Positions 17,880 through 27,199 of a stretch of 64,000 nucleotides of DNA are shown here, one piece after another. Under the pieces are notes generated by a model. It saw only the letters and a list, made by a program, of their open reading frames with translations, was not told the DNA's origin and did not search any database. The stretch's first letter is position 1. Each line of letters begins with the position of its first letter. The DNA is from Crystallibacter permensis (GTDB lineage Bacteria > Actinomycetota > Actinomycetes > Actinomycetales > Micrococcaceae): positions 62,001 through 126,000 of the forward strand of contig NZ_JAODLR010000003.1 in NCBI RefSeq assembly GCF_025960875.1, given 5' to 3'. The translations under genes were made by a program, and so were the position numbers.

Positions 17880-19358
17880 ATGGCCGGTACAACTGCGGGC
17901 AAGACGCTCGCTGAAAAGGTGTGGAATGCACACGTGGTGCGCAAGGGCGACGGCGAAGGAGCCGCGCAGCAGCCTGACCTGCTCTACATCGATCTCCATC
18001 TTGTACACGAAGTCACGTCCCCGCAGGCGTTCGAAGGCCTGCGCCTGGCCGGCCGCCCGCTGCGCCGCCCGGATCTGACCATCGCCACGGAGGACCACAA
18101 CACTCCGACGCTGGACATTGACAAGCCGATCGCGGATCCGACCAGCCGCACCCAGATCGAGACCCTGCGGACCAACTGCAAGGAGTTCGGCGTCCGGCTG
18201 CATTCGCTGGGCGACGCCGAGCAGGGCATTGTGCACGTTGTCGGCCCCCAGCTGGGGCTAACCCAGCCGGGCCTCACCGTGGTCTGCGGCGACTCGCACA
18301 CGTCCACGCACGGCGCCTTCGGCGCGCTGGCCTTCGGCATCGGCACCTCCGAGGTCGAGCACGTCATGGCAACGCAGACCCTGTCGCTGAAGCCGTTCAA
18401 GACCATGGCGATCAACGTCGAGGGCACCCTGCGTCCGGGCGTGACCTCGAAAGACATCATCCTGGCCGTCATCGCCAAGATCGGCACCGGCGGCGGACAG
18501 GGCTACGTGCTGGAGTACCGCGGCTCGGCCATCCGGGACCTGTCGATGGAAGCGCGGATGACCATCTGCAACATGTCCATCGAAGCCGGTGCCCGCGCCG
18601 GCATGGTGGCGCCGGACGAGACCACCTTCGAATACCTGAAGGGCCGGCCGCACGCACCCGAGGGTGCGGACTGGGACGCCGCCGTCGAGTACTGGCAGAC
18701 ACTGCGCACCGAGGACGACGCCGAATTCGACGCCGAGGTCTTCCTCGACGCGGACACGCTGGAACCGTTCGTCACATGGGGCACCAACCCGGGGCAGGGC
18801 GTCTCCCTCTCCGGGGCCGTCCCTTCGCCCGAGGACTTCGCGGACGAGAACGCAAAGGCCTCGGCAGCGCGCGCCCTGACCTACATGGATCTCAAGGCCG
18901 GCACGCCGATGAAGGACATCCGGGTGGATACGGTGTTCCTAGGGTCCTGTACCAACAGCCGCATCGAGGACCTGCGCATTGCTGCGGACATCATCCGCGG
19001 CCGCAGCAAGGACCCGAACATCCGCATGATGGTGGTGCCCGGCTCTGCCCGCGTCCGGCTGGAGGCCGAGGCCGAGGGCCTGGACCAAGTCTTCAAGGAC
19101 TTCGGTGCCGAGTGGCGCTTCGCCGGCTGCTCCATGTGCCTGGGCATGAATCCGGACCAGCTGGCTCCGGGCGAACGATGCGCCTCAACGTCCAACCGCA
19201 ACTTCGAGGGGCGCCAGGGCAAGGGCGGCCGCACACACCTCGTGTCGCCGGTGGTGGCAGCGGCTACCGCAGTACGCGGCACCTTGAGTTCGCCGTCGGA
19301 CTTGGATCCTGTTGACGAGGGCCAGGCTCGCCGCCTGAGCGAAACCAGCGCAGCTTAA
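17880..19358 (+). CDS. leuC: 3-isopropylmalate dehydratase, large subunit
   Basis: LeuC carries the [4Fe-4S] cluster of isopropylmalate isomerase and works with LeuD in leucine synthesis. The 492 residues include the opening [12 protein letters not shown], the histidine motif [13 protein letters not shown], and the cluster ligands in [13 protein letters not shown] and in [13 protein letters not shown] (two Cys). The C-terminal [21 protein letters not shown], split over two conserved blocks, is also intact. ATG 17880 is preceded by GGAGGGAG. leuD follows after 18 bases. Expression should depend on the divergent IclR regulator. Confidence 0.97.
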   Translation: MAGTTAGKTLAEKVWNAHVVRKGDGEGAAQQPDLLYIDLHLVHEVTSPQAFEGLRLAGRPLRRPDLTIATEDHNTPTLDIDKPIADPTSRTQIETLRTNCKEFGVRLHSLGDAEQGIVHVVGPQLGLTQPGLTVVCGDSHTSTHGAFGALAFGIGTSEVEHVMATQTLSLKPFKTMAINVEGTLRPGVTSKDIILAVIAKIGTGGGQGYVLEYRGSAIRDLSMEARMTICNMSIEAGARAGMVAPDETTFEYLKGRPHAPEGADWDAAVEYWQTLRTEDDAEFDAEVFLDADTLEPFVTWGTNPGQGVSLSGAVPSPEDFADENAKASAARALTYMDLKAGTPMKDIRVDTVFLGSCTNSRIEDLRIAADIIRGRSKDPNIRMMVVPGSARVRLEAEAEGLDQVFKDFGAEWRFAGCSMCLGMNPDQLAPGERCASTSNRNFEGRQGKGGRTHLVSPVVAAATAVRGTLSSPSDLDPVDEGQARRLSETSAA

Positions 19359-19376
19359 CGCGGATTAGGGGAAACA

Positions 19377-19982
19377 ATGACCATGGAAAAATTCACCACC
19401 CACACCGGTATCGGCGTTCCGCTGCGGCAGTCAAATGTGGACACGGACCAGATCATTCCTGCCGTGTACCTCAAGCGCATCACCCGTACCGGATTCGAAG
19501 ACGCGCTGTTTTCGGCCTGGCGGAAGAAGGATGACTTCATCCTGAACCAGGAGCCGTTCAACCGTGGTTCGGTGCTGGTGGCCGGCTCCGATTTCGGCAC
19601 CGGCTCCTCCCGCGAGCACGCGGTATGGGCACTGAAGGATTACGGCTTCAGGGTGGTTCTCTCGTCGCGCTTCGCGGACATCTTCCGGGGCAACTCGGGC
19701 AAGCAGGGCCTGCTGGCCGCGCAGGTCGCCCAGGACGACATCGAGTTGATCTGGAAGGAACTGGAGAACCATCCGGGCACCGAAATCACGGTGGATCTGA
19801 ACTCGAAGACGGTGGTCTGCGGAACCCTCACGGCGCCGTTCGAGATCGATGACTACACGCGCTGGCGCCTGCTCGAAGGGCTGGACGACATCGGGCTGAC
19901 GCTCCAGCACGAAGAGGAGATCACCAGCTACGAGGCAACCCGTCCGTCCTGGAAACCGAAAACGCTTCCGGCCCGGTCATAA
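19377..19982 (+). CDS. leuD: 3-isopropylmalate dehydratase, small subunit
   Basis: This 201-residue protein (195 if the second Met at 19383 is used) completes the isopropylmalate isomerase. It has the LeuD swivel-domain motifs [39 protein letters not shown] (the substrate-binding loop) and [11 protein letters not shown]. It lies 18 bases after leuC with GGGG ahead of the start, so the two subunits are co-translated. The C-terminus THEATRP-like stretch [11 protein letters not shown] is normal for actinobacteria. Confidence 0.96.
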   Translation: MTMEKFTTHTGIGVPLRQSNVDTDQIIPAVYLKRITRTGFEDALFSAWRKKDDFILNQEPFNRGSVLVAGSDFGTGSSREHAVWALKDYGFRVVLSSRFADIFRGNSGKQGLLAAQVAQDDIELIWKELENHPGTEITVDLNSKTVVCGTLTAPFEIDDYTRWRLLEGLDDIGLTLQHEEEITSYEATRPSWKPKTLPARS

Positions 19983-20092
19983 CTCCGGCGTGGCTAATCG
20001 CACTTTATTTCGGGATGGTCACGGTAGCTTCTATGCTTAGCTGAGGCCTTCGCGAAGTTTGGAGGCGTTGCAGATCGAGGAAACAGGTGTAT

Positions 20093-21409
20093 ATGGCAAG
20101 CGTTCTGACCATCCGCGGAGGAGTCCCTCTTAAGGGAAAGGTATCCGTCCGGGGAGCCAAGAACCTCGTACCAAAAGCCATGGTTGCCTCCCTGCTGGGC
20201 AACGATCCTTCGCTGCTGCGCAACGTTCCGGAGATCAAGGACGTCGAGGTAGTGACGAGCCTGCTGCGCCTCCATGGCGTCGAGGTCACCAAGGATCCCG
20301 TCACCGGTGACCTGTCCCTGGACCCCACCAAGGTCAAGACGGCCCAGATGAAGGACATCGACGCGCATGCCGGTGATTCCCGCATCCCGATCCTTTTCTG
20401 CGGGCCGCTGATCCATGCCATCGGGGAAGCATTCATCCCTGACCTGGGTGGCTGCAAAATCGGCGACCGCCCGATCGACTACCACCTGGAGGTGCTGCGC
20501 CAGTTCGGCGCCGTGGTGGAGAAGCGCGAGGGCGGTATCTCCATTTCCGCTCCCAAGGGTCTGAAGGGCGCCAAGCTCTCGCTGCCCTACCCCAGTGTCG
20601 GCGCCACCGAGCAGGTGCTGCTGACCGCCACCCGCGCCGAGGGCATCACCGAGCTCAGCGGGGCGGCGATCGAGCCGGAAATCATGGACCTGATCGCGGT
20701 CCTGCAGAAAATGGGCGCCATCATCTCGGTGCAGACTGACCGGGTCATCCGGATCGAGGGCGTTCCGCACCTCAGCGGCTTCAACCACCGCGCGCTGGCG
20801 GACCGCAACGAGGCAGCATCCTGGGCCTCGGCCGCGCTGGTCACCCAGGGTGACATCTATGTTGAGGGCGCGAACCAGCCGGATCTGACCGCGTTCCTGA
20901 ACACCTACCGCAGAATTGGCGGCGCCTTCGATATCGACGACGAAGGCATCCGCTTCTACCACACCGGCGGGAAGCTCTCGCCGCTGGTCCTCGAAACGGA
21001 CGTGCATCCGGGCTTCATGACGGACTGGCAGCAGCCTCTGGTGGTCGCCCTGACCCAGGCAGCCGGCGTGTCCATCGTCCACGAAACGGTCTATGAAAAC
21101 CGCTTCGGCTTCACCCAGGCCCTGATCCGGATGGGCGCCAGCATCCAGGTGCACCGCGAGTGCCTGGGCAGCATCCCGTGCCGCTTCGGCCAGCGCAATT
21201 TCCTGCATTCGGCCGTCATCTCGGGGCCCACCCAGCTGCAGGGCACGGACATCGACATTCCGGATCTGCGCGGCGGCTTCAGCCACCTGATTGCGGCGCT
21301 GGCAGCCAACGGCACATCCCGCGTGACCGGTATCGAGCTGATCAACCGGGGTTACGAGCGGTTCCAGTCCAAACTGGAAAACCTCGGCGCGGACTTCGAC
21401 ATTGCCTGA
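20093..21409 (+). CDS. murA: UDP-N-acetylglucosamine 1-carboxyvinyltransferase
   Basis: MurA transfers enolpyruvate from PEP to UDP-GlcNAc, the first committed step of peptidoglycan synthesis. The protein has 438 residues from ATG 20093 (MASVLTIRGG). An in-frame GTG at 20087 is better spaced from GAGG at 20077-20080 and would add two residues, so the start is not certain. Conserved blocks include VRGAKNLVPKAMVA, the catalytic-Cys loop DLGGCKIGDRPIDYH, DWQQPLVVALTQA and DIPDLRGGFSHLIAALAA. The Cys is kept, so fosfomycin sensitivity would be expected; mycobacterial MurA has Asp there. It starts a run murA-plsC-gpsA-ddl with overlapping ends. Confidence 0.94.
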   Translation: MASVLTIRGGVPLKGKVSVRGAKNLVPKAMVASLLGNDPSLLRNVPEIKDVEVVTSLLRLHGVEVTKDPVTGDLSLDPTKVKTAQMKDIDAHAGDSRIPILFCGPLIHAIGEAFIPDLGGCKIGDRPIDYHLEVLRQFGAVVEKREGGISISAPKGLKGAKLSLPYPSVGATEQVLLTATRAEGITELSGAAIEPEIMDLIAVLQKMGAIISVQTDRVIRIEGVPHLSGFNHRALADRNEAASWASAALVTQGDIYVEGANQPDLTAFLNTYRRIGGAFDIDDEGIRFYHTGGKLSPLVLETDVHPGFMTDWQQPLVVALTQAAGVSIVHETVYENRFGFTQALIRMGASIQVHRECLGSIPCRFGQRNFLHSAVISGPTQLQGTDIDIPDLRGGFSHLIAALAANGTSRVTGIELINRGYERFQSKLENLGADFDIA

Positions 21410-21425
21410 AGCGGCGGGACGAAGG

Positions 21426-22211
21426 ATGAAGCCGGCCATGAAGGAACGGGCCACGCTCAACACCTTGGCCGCCTTGGTGCGCCCGGTGCTGAACCTGCTC
21501 CTCCGGCGTAAGTGGGAGGGGACGGAGAACCTGCCGCAAGGCGGTGGGATCATCGTCTGCCCCAACCACAATACGGAAATAGACCCCCTGGTGGTTGGCC
21601 ATTTCGTTTACAACCAGGGTTTCTTCCCGCACTTCCTGGCCAAGGCCTCCCTGTTCAAGATCCCCGTGGTCGGCGCCATCCTGTCGGCCGCCAAGCAGAT
21701 CCCCGTGGAGCGCAGCAGTGCCGGCGCAAACCGCTCCCTCAGCGTGGCCCGGGAGGTGATGGATCAGGGCGGTGCCGTGATCATCTACCCGGAAGGCACG
21801 CTGACCCGGGATCCGGACCTGTGGCCCATGCGCGGCCGGACCGGCGCGGCCAGGCTGGCGCTCCAGACCGGGGTTCCGGTTGTTCCGGTAGCCCATTGGG
21901 GCGCCAACGAGTTGTTCCCGCGCTACGCGAAGAAGCTCCATATCTTTCCGCGCAAGACGGCAAGAGTGGTTGCCGGACCGCCGGTGGACCTGAGCGAATT
22001 CATCGGCCAGCCGCTGACGAAAACCGTGCTCGAGGAGGCGACGACCAGGATTCTGGACGCCGTGACGGATTTGCTGGCCGGACTCCGCGGCGAGCAGCCC
22101 CCGGCCCAACGCTGGGACCCGGCCGTGCGCGGCCAGAACGCCACCGGCCGGAACTTCGAAGTGTCTCCGCCCGCCGACCTGCCACCCACATCACCGGAGG
22201 AAAAGCCGTGA
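21426..22211 (+). CDS. plsC: 1-acyl-sn-glycerol-3-phosphate acyltransferase
   Basis: This enzyme acylates lysophosphatidic acid to phosphatidic acid in membrane phospholipid synthesis. The product has about 261 residues from ATG 21426; ATG 21438 and an upstream TTG at 21402 are alternatives. It carries the HX4D catalytic motif in CPNHNTEIDPL, the block IPVERSS, the FPEGT-type motif as IIYPEGTLTRDP, and VPVVPVAHWGANE. A Pro-rich tail follows the catalytic domain. The stop overlaps the gpsA start by 4 bases, coupling two steps of glycerophospholipid synthesis. Confidence 0.9.
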   Translation: MKPAMKERATLNTLAALVRPVLNLLLRRKWEGTENLPQGGGIIVCPNHNTEIDPLVVGHFVYNQGFFPHFLAKASLFKIPVVGAILSAAKQIPVERSSAGANRSLSVAREVMDQGGAVIIYPEGTLTRDPDLWPMRGRTGAARLALQTGVPVVPVAHWGANELFPRYAKKLHIFPRKTARVVAGPPVDLSEFIGQPLTKTVLEEATTRILDAVTDLLAGLRGEQPPAQRWDPAVRGQNATGRNFEVSPPADLPPTSPEEKP

Positions 22212-23245
22212 GCTCCCACCAGGAACTGCCCGCCGCAGTGGCTGTTCTGGGCGCCGGCAGCTGGGGCACAACGTTTGCCAAGGTCGTGGCTGATGCCCAT
22301 CCGGGCATCCAGGTGCGGCTGTGGGCGCGGCGGCCGGAAGTGGCGGAGGAAATCAACCGCAGCCACCTGAACAGCCAGTACCTCAACGACATCCGCCTGC
22401 CGGATAACCTGACCGCCTCAGGTGACGTGGCCGAGGTCATGGACGGGGCGGAGCTGGTGGTTCTTGCCGTTCCGGCGCAGACGCTGCGGCCTCAGCTGGC
22501 GGCCTTGAAACCGCTGCTGGGGGACACCGCCGTCGTTGTTTCCCTCATGAAGGGCCTGGAACGCGGCACCGACTCGCGGATGAGCGAAGTCATCAAGGAA
22601 GAACTCTCGCTGCCAGATTCGCGGATCGCGGTGATTTCCGGCCCCAACCTGGCCATGGAGATCGCGCGCAAGGAACCCACCGCCTCGGTGGTGGCCTGTA
22701 CGGACCGCGACGTGGCGCAGTGGATTGCCAACACCTGCACCGCCCGGTACTTCCGCCCGTACACCAACACGGATGTTGTGGGTGTGGAGATCGGCGGGAT
22801 CGTCAAGAATGTCATCGCCTTGTGCGTGGGCATCTGCGATGGCAAGCACATGGGTGACAACACCAAGGCCTCCGTCATCACCCGCGGACTGGCGGAGACC
22901 ACGCGGCTCACGCTGGCGTTGGGCGGCGAGCTGGAAACGATGGCGGGACTGGCCGGGCTGGGGGACTTGGTGGCGACCTGTTCGTCCCCGCTCTCGCGCA
23001 ACCGCACCGCTGGCCGCCTGCTCGGCGAAGGCCTGACGCTGGACGAAGTCAGCCAGCGCATGACGCAGACCGCGGAGGGCATCAAGTCCGGGCGCGCGGT
23101 GCTCGACCTGGCCACCCAGGTAGGTGTGGAAATGCCGATTACCGAAAGCGTGGTCGCCGTTCTCGAGGGAGAAATTTCCGTCGAGGACCTGGCCCCGCGA
23201 CTGCTCACCCGTGAGCTCAAATCCGAAGGCGAACAGGAACAGTGA
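22208..23245 (+). CDS. gpsA: glycerol-3-phosphate dehydrogenase [NAD(P)+]
   Basis: GpsA reduces dihydroxyacetone phosphate to sn-glycerol-3-phosphate for phospholipid synthesis. The real start is GTG 22208 (MSSHQELPAAVAVLG, 345 residues), with GGAGG at 22197-22201; longer extensions run through plsC in another frame. The Rossmann motif VLGAGSWGTTFA, the block KGLERGTDSRMSEV, SGPNLAMEIA, the catalytic-Lys region GIVKNVIALCVGICDG, and GLAGLGDLVATC with SRNRTAGRLLGEG are all present. It overlaps plsC upstream and ddl downstream by 4 bases each. Confidence 0.96.
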   Translation: MSSHQELPAAVAVLGAGSWGTTFAKVVADAHPGIQVRLWARRPEVAEEINRSHLNSQYLNDIRLPDNLTASGDVAEVMDGAELVVLAVPAQTLRPQLAALKPLLGDTAVVVSLMKGLERGTDSRMSEVIKEELSLPDSRIAVISGPNLAMEIARKEPTASVVACTDRDVAQWIANTCTARYFRPYTNTDVVGVEIGGIVKNVIALCVGICDGKHMGDNTKASVITRGLAETTRLTLALGGELETMAGLAGLGDLVATCSSPLSRNRTAGRLLGEGLTLDEVSQRMTQTAEGIKSGRAVLDLATQVGVEMPITESVVAVLEGEISVEDLAPRLLTRELKSEGEQEQ

Positions 23246-24390
23246 AAAAAGAACCGAACAGTCCCAATGCCCCGGAGACCGGGCGGAAACCGCGTGTCGC
23301 CGTCCTTTTCGGCGGCCGTTCCAGCGAGCACTCGGTCAGCTGTGTGACGGCTGCAGGCGTTCTGGCGGCCATTGACCAGGAAAAGTACGACGTCGTTCCG
23401 ATCGGCATCGCCGCCAACGGCCAGTGGACGTTGGTCTCCGATGATCCTGCCCGCTGGTCCCTGACCTCGGCGACCCGGCCGGAGGTCACCCCTGCAGCGG
23501 AATCGGTGCTGCTGGCCGCCGGAGACTCCGCCACGGAACTGGTTGTCCGTTCTGCTTCCGACGCCCTCCGTAGCCTGGGACAGGTCGACGTTGTGCTGCC
23601 GCTGCTGCACGGACCTTTCGGCGAAGACGGCACGCTGCAGGGCCTGCTGGAAATGAACGACGTGCGCTACGTGGGCGCCGGCGTCCTGGCCTCCGCCGTC
23701 GGCATGGACAAGCACTACATGAAGGTGGTCTTCGAAGCCGCGGGGCTTGAAGTCGGGCCGTACGAGGTCATTACCGACCGCCAGTGGCAGCAGGACCCGG
23801 ACTCGGCCCTGGCACGCGTGGCGGGACTGGGCTTCCCGGTCTTCGTGAAGCCGGCCCGCGCCGGCTCATCGATGGGCATCAGCAAGGTTTCCGACGCAGC
23901 GGGACTACGGGCCGCCATCGAAGCCGCACGGGAGCACGATCCGAAGATCGTTGTCGAAGCGGGGATTGTCGGCCGCGAGATCGAAGTGGCCGTCTTGCAG
24001 GGGCGGGGCTTTGCTGACCCGCGCACCAGCCTCCCAGGTGAGATCGCGGTGCAGCCCGGCGAGCACGATTTCTACGACTTTGAAGCCAAGTACGTTGACG
24101 GCGCGGCCGCCGCACTCAGCTGCCCGGCGGACCTGCCTTCGGAAGCCACGGACCGGGTCCGCGAACTTGCCGGCAAGGCGTTCGATGCCGTCGCGGGAGA
24201 GGGCCTGTCCCGGGTGGACTTCTTCTACACACAGGACGGCCGTCTCGTCATCAACGAGATCAACACCATGCCCGGGTTCACCCCGATCAGCATGTACCCG
24301 CAGATGTGGGCCAAGTCAGGCCTGCCCTACACCGAACTCATTGACGAACTGATCTATCTCGCGCTGAACCGCAAAACCGGGCTGCGCTGA
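23242..24390 (+). CDS. ddl: D-alanine-D-alanine ligase
   Basis: Ddl joins two D-Ala residues for the peptidoglycan stem. The 382 residues begin at GTG 23242, overlapping gpsA by 4 bases. ATP-grasp ligase motifs include VAVLFGGRSSEHSVS, LPLLHGPFGEDGTLQG, GMDKHYMK, FVKPARAGSSMGISKV and the metal-binding INEINTMPGFTPISMYPQ. The YPQMW ending before the last helix marks an ordinary D-Ala-D-Ala ligase; I see no reason to think D-lactate or D-Ser is used. It is the last gene of the murA-ddl run and is convergent with the DUF3515 gene. Confidence 0.95.
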   Translation: MKKEPNSPNAPETGRKPRVAVLFGGRSSEHSVSCVTAAGVLAAIDQEKYDVVPIGIAANGQWTLVSDDPARWSLTSATRPEVTPAAESVLLAAGDSATELVVRSASDALRSLGQVDVVLPLLHGPFGEDGTLQGLLEMNDVRYVGAGVLASAVGMDKHYMKVVFEAAGLEVGPYEVITDRQWQQDPDSALARVAGLGFPVFVKPARAGSSMGISKVSDAAGLRAAIEAAREHDPKIVVEAGIVGREIEVAVLQGRGFADPRTSLPGEIAVQPGEHDFYDFEAKYVDGAAAALSCPADLPSEATDRVRELAGKAFDAVAGEGLSRVDFFYTQDGRLVINEINTMPGFTPISMYPQMWAKSGLPYTELIDELIYLALNRKTGLR

Positions 24391-24423
24391 CCGCAGGTGC
24401 GGTTGCCGCTCGGCGTCCCGTGT

Positions 24424-24912
24424 CTACGAGGCGTCGAGCGTGTCCGTCGGGTTGATGCATTCGTTGGTCTGCGGAACCTCCGCGGCCGCGTCGGCCAGAT
24501 CCACCAGAATGGTGGATTCGGCCACCTCGTCCGGATCAAAAATAAGCTCCGTGGCCGGTTCGCGGCCATAAGTGGTGGCCGTCCAGGTCTCTTCGCCCTC
24601 GTGCAGGACCCAGTCGATGCCGTTGACCGTGACACACCGGTCCGTGGTCGGTCCCGGCACCGGGACACCGCAGCGCAGGATGACTTTGGACGGGTCGCCC
24701 CAGGCAGCAGTTGCCTGGCTGGAGGTCTCGCGGCGCTCAGCATCGGCCACGAACTCCGGCAGGATCACCATCATCGGAGCGCAGGCGGGATTGGCGGCGT
24801 CTTCGGCGGCATCAACCTGCACGATAGGAGAGCAGGCCGTTGCCGCGAACACTATCCCTGCCCCCAGCAACGAGGCAGGCAGGTATCGGCTCAGGGCGTT
24901 CATCCGGGACAT
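24424..24912 (-). CDS. DUF3515 family putative lipoprotein
   Basis: This 162-residue protein has an N-terminal signal with a lipobox-like ending (GAGIVFAATACSPIV, Cys about residue 27). It should therefore be exported and lipid-anchored. The mature part has four Cys, in PACAPMM, LRCGVPVPGPTTDRC and TNECI, giving possible disulfides. The motif WGDPSKVILRCGVPVPG and the GIDWVLHEG block are typical of DUF3515, a protein found next to ddl and thiL in many actinobacteria. Function is unknown. It faces the LCP gene with 148 bases between starts. Confidence 0.82.
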   Translation of the reverse strand: MSRMNALSRYLPASLLGAGIVFAATACSPIVQVDAAEDAANPACAPMMVILPEFVADAERRETSSQATAAWGDPSKVILRCGVPVPGPTTDRCVTVNGIDWVLHEGEETWTATTYGREPATELIFDPDEVAESTILVDLADAAAEVPQTNECINPTDTLDAS

Positions 24913-25060
24913 GGATCCAGCCTATCCGCTTGCCGGTGCGGACAATAATGGATGCCCGGGAGCGCCCGCGCACCCGGACTCGCTGCGCGGCACCCCTTGC
25001 AGGAACCGTCCAGTTTCGGCCACTATGCTCGTCCGTGGCCCGTTTCAAGAAAGTGAATGA

Positions 25061-26086
25061 ATGACGTCTGACTACGACTATGACTACGCCCCTCCCCGCC
25101 GCCCCAAGCGCCGGCCCTTGCCCAAGGTGCTGGCCGTACTGGCTGCGCTGGTGGCAGTGGCCATCGTCATCGGCGGTAGCTACGTCTTTTACCTGGCCAA
25201 CGTCTTCGACAATAATTCGCAGAAGATTGAGAATGCGTTCCCGCAGAACCGCATCAGCAAGGTAGCCGGTGATGGCTCCAAGAACATCCTGCTGATGGGA
25301 ACCGACGCCGACGGCGGAAGCGGCGAGGGCGAAAACCTCGCAGGCGTGCCCAACGGCGGCCGGACGGACACGATGATGCTCGTGCACCTTCCGGAAAACC
25401 GCGACAAGGTCTACGTCATGTCGATCATGCGCGACACCTGGACCACGATCCCCGGATACGGAGAGCACAAGATCAACTCCGCCATGGCATTCGGCGGCAC
25501 CCCGCTGGTGGTCGAAACGGTGGAGACATTGTTCAACGCGCGCATCGACCATGTTGCCAGCGTCGACTTTGCCGGCTTCCGGGCGCTGACGGATGCCCTT
25601 GGCGGAGTTCAAATCGATAACCCTGCCGCCTTCCAGATCACCGGAGGCAACGGCGAATCCTTCCCCGAAGGTGTGCAGACCCTCGACGGCGAGTCCGCGC
25701 TGAATTTCGTTCGGGAGCGCAAGTCGTTCACCAACGGCGACTACCAGCGAGTGGCCAACCAGCAGTTGTTCGTGAAAGCCCTGGTGTCCGAAATCCTCTC
25801 ACCGGCGACACTGGTCAATCCGCTGCGGATGAGTGGCGTGGTCTCGGAGTTCTCGCCTTACATCAGCGTTGATTCGGAGTTCAGCGGCCCGGCGGCAGCC
25901 TTCCTCGGCGCCAGCCTGTGGAAGGTGCGCGGCAACGACATCGAAATGTTCACGCTCCCGTCACTGGGCACCGGCATATCCGCCGACGGCCAGTCCATTG
26001 TGCTCAAGGATCAAGCGGCCATCGCCGAAATATCCAAGGCAATGAGCAATGGCTCGATGGCCGACTATCTCGCTTCGGCCGGGTAG
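25061..26086 (+). CDS. LytR-CpsA-Psr (LCP) family cell-wall glycopolymer ligase
   Basis: LCP enzymes transfer lipid-linked teichoic-acid, arabinogalactan or capsule-type polymers to peptidoglycan outside the cell. The 341 residues have a short cytoplasmic Pro/Arg-rich N-terminus, one transmembrane helix (about 22-46) and an extracellular LCP domain. Catalytic and lipid-phosphate-binding residues are visible as GRTDTMMLVHL, SIMRDTWTTIPG, HKINSAMAFGG, and FVRERKSFTNGDYQRVANQQ (split). The place near peptidoglycan precursor genes fits a wall role. The polymer attached is not known. Confidence 0.92.
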   Translation: MTSDYDYDYAPPRRPKRRPLPKVLAVLAALVAVAIVIGGSYVFYLANVFDNNSQKIENAFPQNRISKVAGDGSKNILLMGTDADGGSGEGENLAGVPNGGRTDTMMLVHLPENRDKVYVMSIMRDTWTTIPGYGEHKINSAMAFGGTPLVVETVETLFNARIDHVASVDFAGFRALTDALGGVQIDNPAAFQITGGNGESFPEGVQTLDGESALNFVRERKSFTNGDYQRVANQQLFVKALVSEILSPATLVNPLRMSGVVSEFSPYISVDSEFSGPAAAFLGASLWKVRGNDIEMFTLPSLGTGISADGQSIVLKDQAAIAEISKAMSNGSMADYLASAG

Positions 26087-26203
26087 AAGTCCGGAAACTG
26101 CTCCTGATTTGCCGGCCATCCCCTAAACGTTACCCACTCCCGGGCTCCGGCTACGGTAGGCTCGGTTAACGCTGGAGAACTGTAAGAGTCCGTTGGCCCG
26201 TTT

Positions 26204-27199
26204 GTGCCGCGGCAGCGGGATTGGAACACCTTGCACGCAAAGATAGCCGCGAACACACAGGCGCTCAAGCGCTGGCTGGCGAAGGCGGAAGAAGTGCTCG
26301 GCAACCATAGCGACCGGCTCAATGCCATCAACATTTTCCCCGTAGCGGACGGGGATACGGGCACCAACCTGTACCTGACGGTGAGGGCAGCTTCCCAAGC
26401 GGCCGCCGAAGCGGAGACCGCGGATGTCGGCGAACTGCTGGCGGTGAGCGGGCAGGCTGCCATGGAGGAAGCTCGTGGAAACTCCGGCACCTTGTTCGCG
26501 GTGTTCCTCTCGGCGATGGCGGAACCTCTGAAAGGCACCACCAGGATGACAGGGCCGCTGCTGGCTGCGGCACTCCAGCGGGCAGAAATCCGCTGTTGGT
26601 CCGCGTTGAGCGATCCGGTGCCCGGCACCATGCTCTCGGCAATGGAAGCAGTCTCACAGGCTGCCAATTCCCACGGAGCCGCACACAACGGGGACGATTC
26701 AAACCATGGTCTGGCAGTCACGCTGGAAGCGGTGGTGGAGGCTGCCCTCGATGCCGTCGTGCAGACCGAAGACCAGCTCGGTATGCTGGCAGCCGCACAG
26801 GTGGTGGACGCCGGAGCCGTGGGTTTCCTGCTGATCATGGACACGTTGCGCTCCAGCGCCCTCGGGGTGGAACTGCAGCCGGAACTGCTGGACGGGCTGC
26901 ACGGCTACAACCTGCAGGATCCGCACATCCATCTGGGGCAGGCGCACGAAGGCGTGGAAGTCATGTGCACTATCAACCTGAGTCCGCTTGATGCGGCCAC
27001 CCTGCGACTGCAGTTGGACGAGTTGGGCGATTCCGTGATCCTGAGTGCGGTTACCGAGTCCGAGGTCGGCTACCGCTGGCGGGTCCACGCCCATGTCCCG
27101 GAAGCGGAGCCCGCCTTGGCCGCGATCCGGGCCTTCGCCGAACCATCCAATCTGTCCGTGACCGATCTTTCCGCCCCGGTGTACGAGGCCCATGACTGA
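26204..27199 (+). CDS. DAK2 (DhaL-type) domain protein, FakA-like
   Basis: The protein has 331 residues from GTG 26204. The N-terminal DhaL nucleotide-binding domain (about 10-215) shows the metal-binding NIFPVADGDTGTNLYLT (Asp 49 and 51) and EEARGNSGTLFAVF. It ends with AAQVVDAGAVGFLLIMD. The following region, VMCTINL to VHAHVPE, matches the start of the middle domain of fatty-acid kinase FakA. The protein then stops, so the roughly 200-residue C-terminal part of full-length FakA-type proteins is missing. It overlaps recG by 8 bases, a common actinobacterial arrangement. It may bind a DegV/FakB-like partner, but kinase activity is an inference. Confidence 0.85.
   Translation: MPRQRDWNTLHAKIAANTQALKRWLAKAEEVLGNHSDRLNAINIFPVADGDTGTNLYLTVRAASQAAAEAETADVGELLAVSGQAAMEEARGNSGTLFAVFLSAMAEPLKGTTRMTGPLLAAALQRAEIRCWSALSDPVPGTMLSAMEAVSQAANSHGAAHNGDDSNHGLAVTLEAVVEAALDAVVQTEDQLGMLAAAQVVDAGAVGFLLIMDTLRSSALGVELQPELLDGLHGYNLQDPHIHLGQAHEGVEVMCTINLSPLDAATLRLQLDELGDSVILSAVTESEVGYRWRVHAHVPEAEPALAAIRAFAEPSNLSVTDLSAPVYEAHD

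Noticed and set aside
17779-17880. A leader peptide for leuC attenuation
   Set aside because: The short frame from ATG 17779 lacks runs of Leu codons and has no terminator/antiterminator pair.
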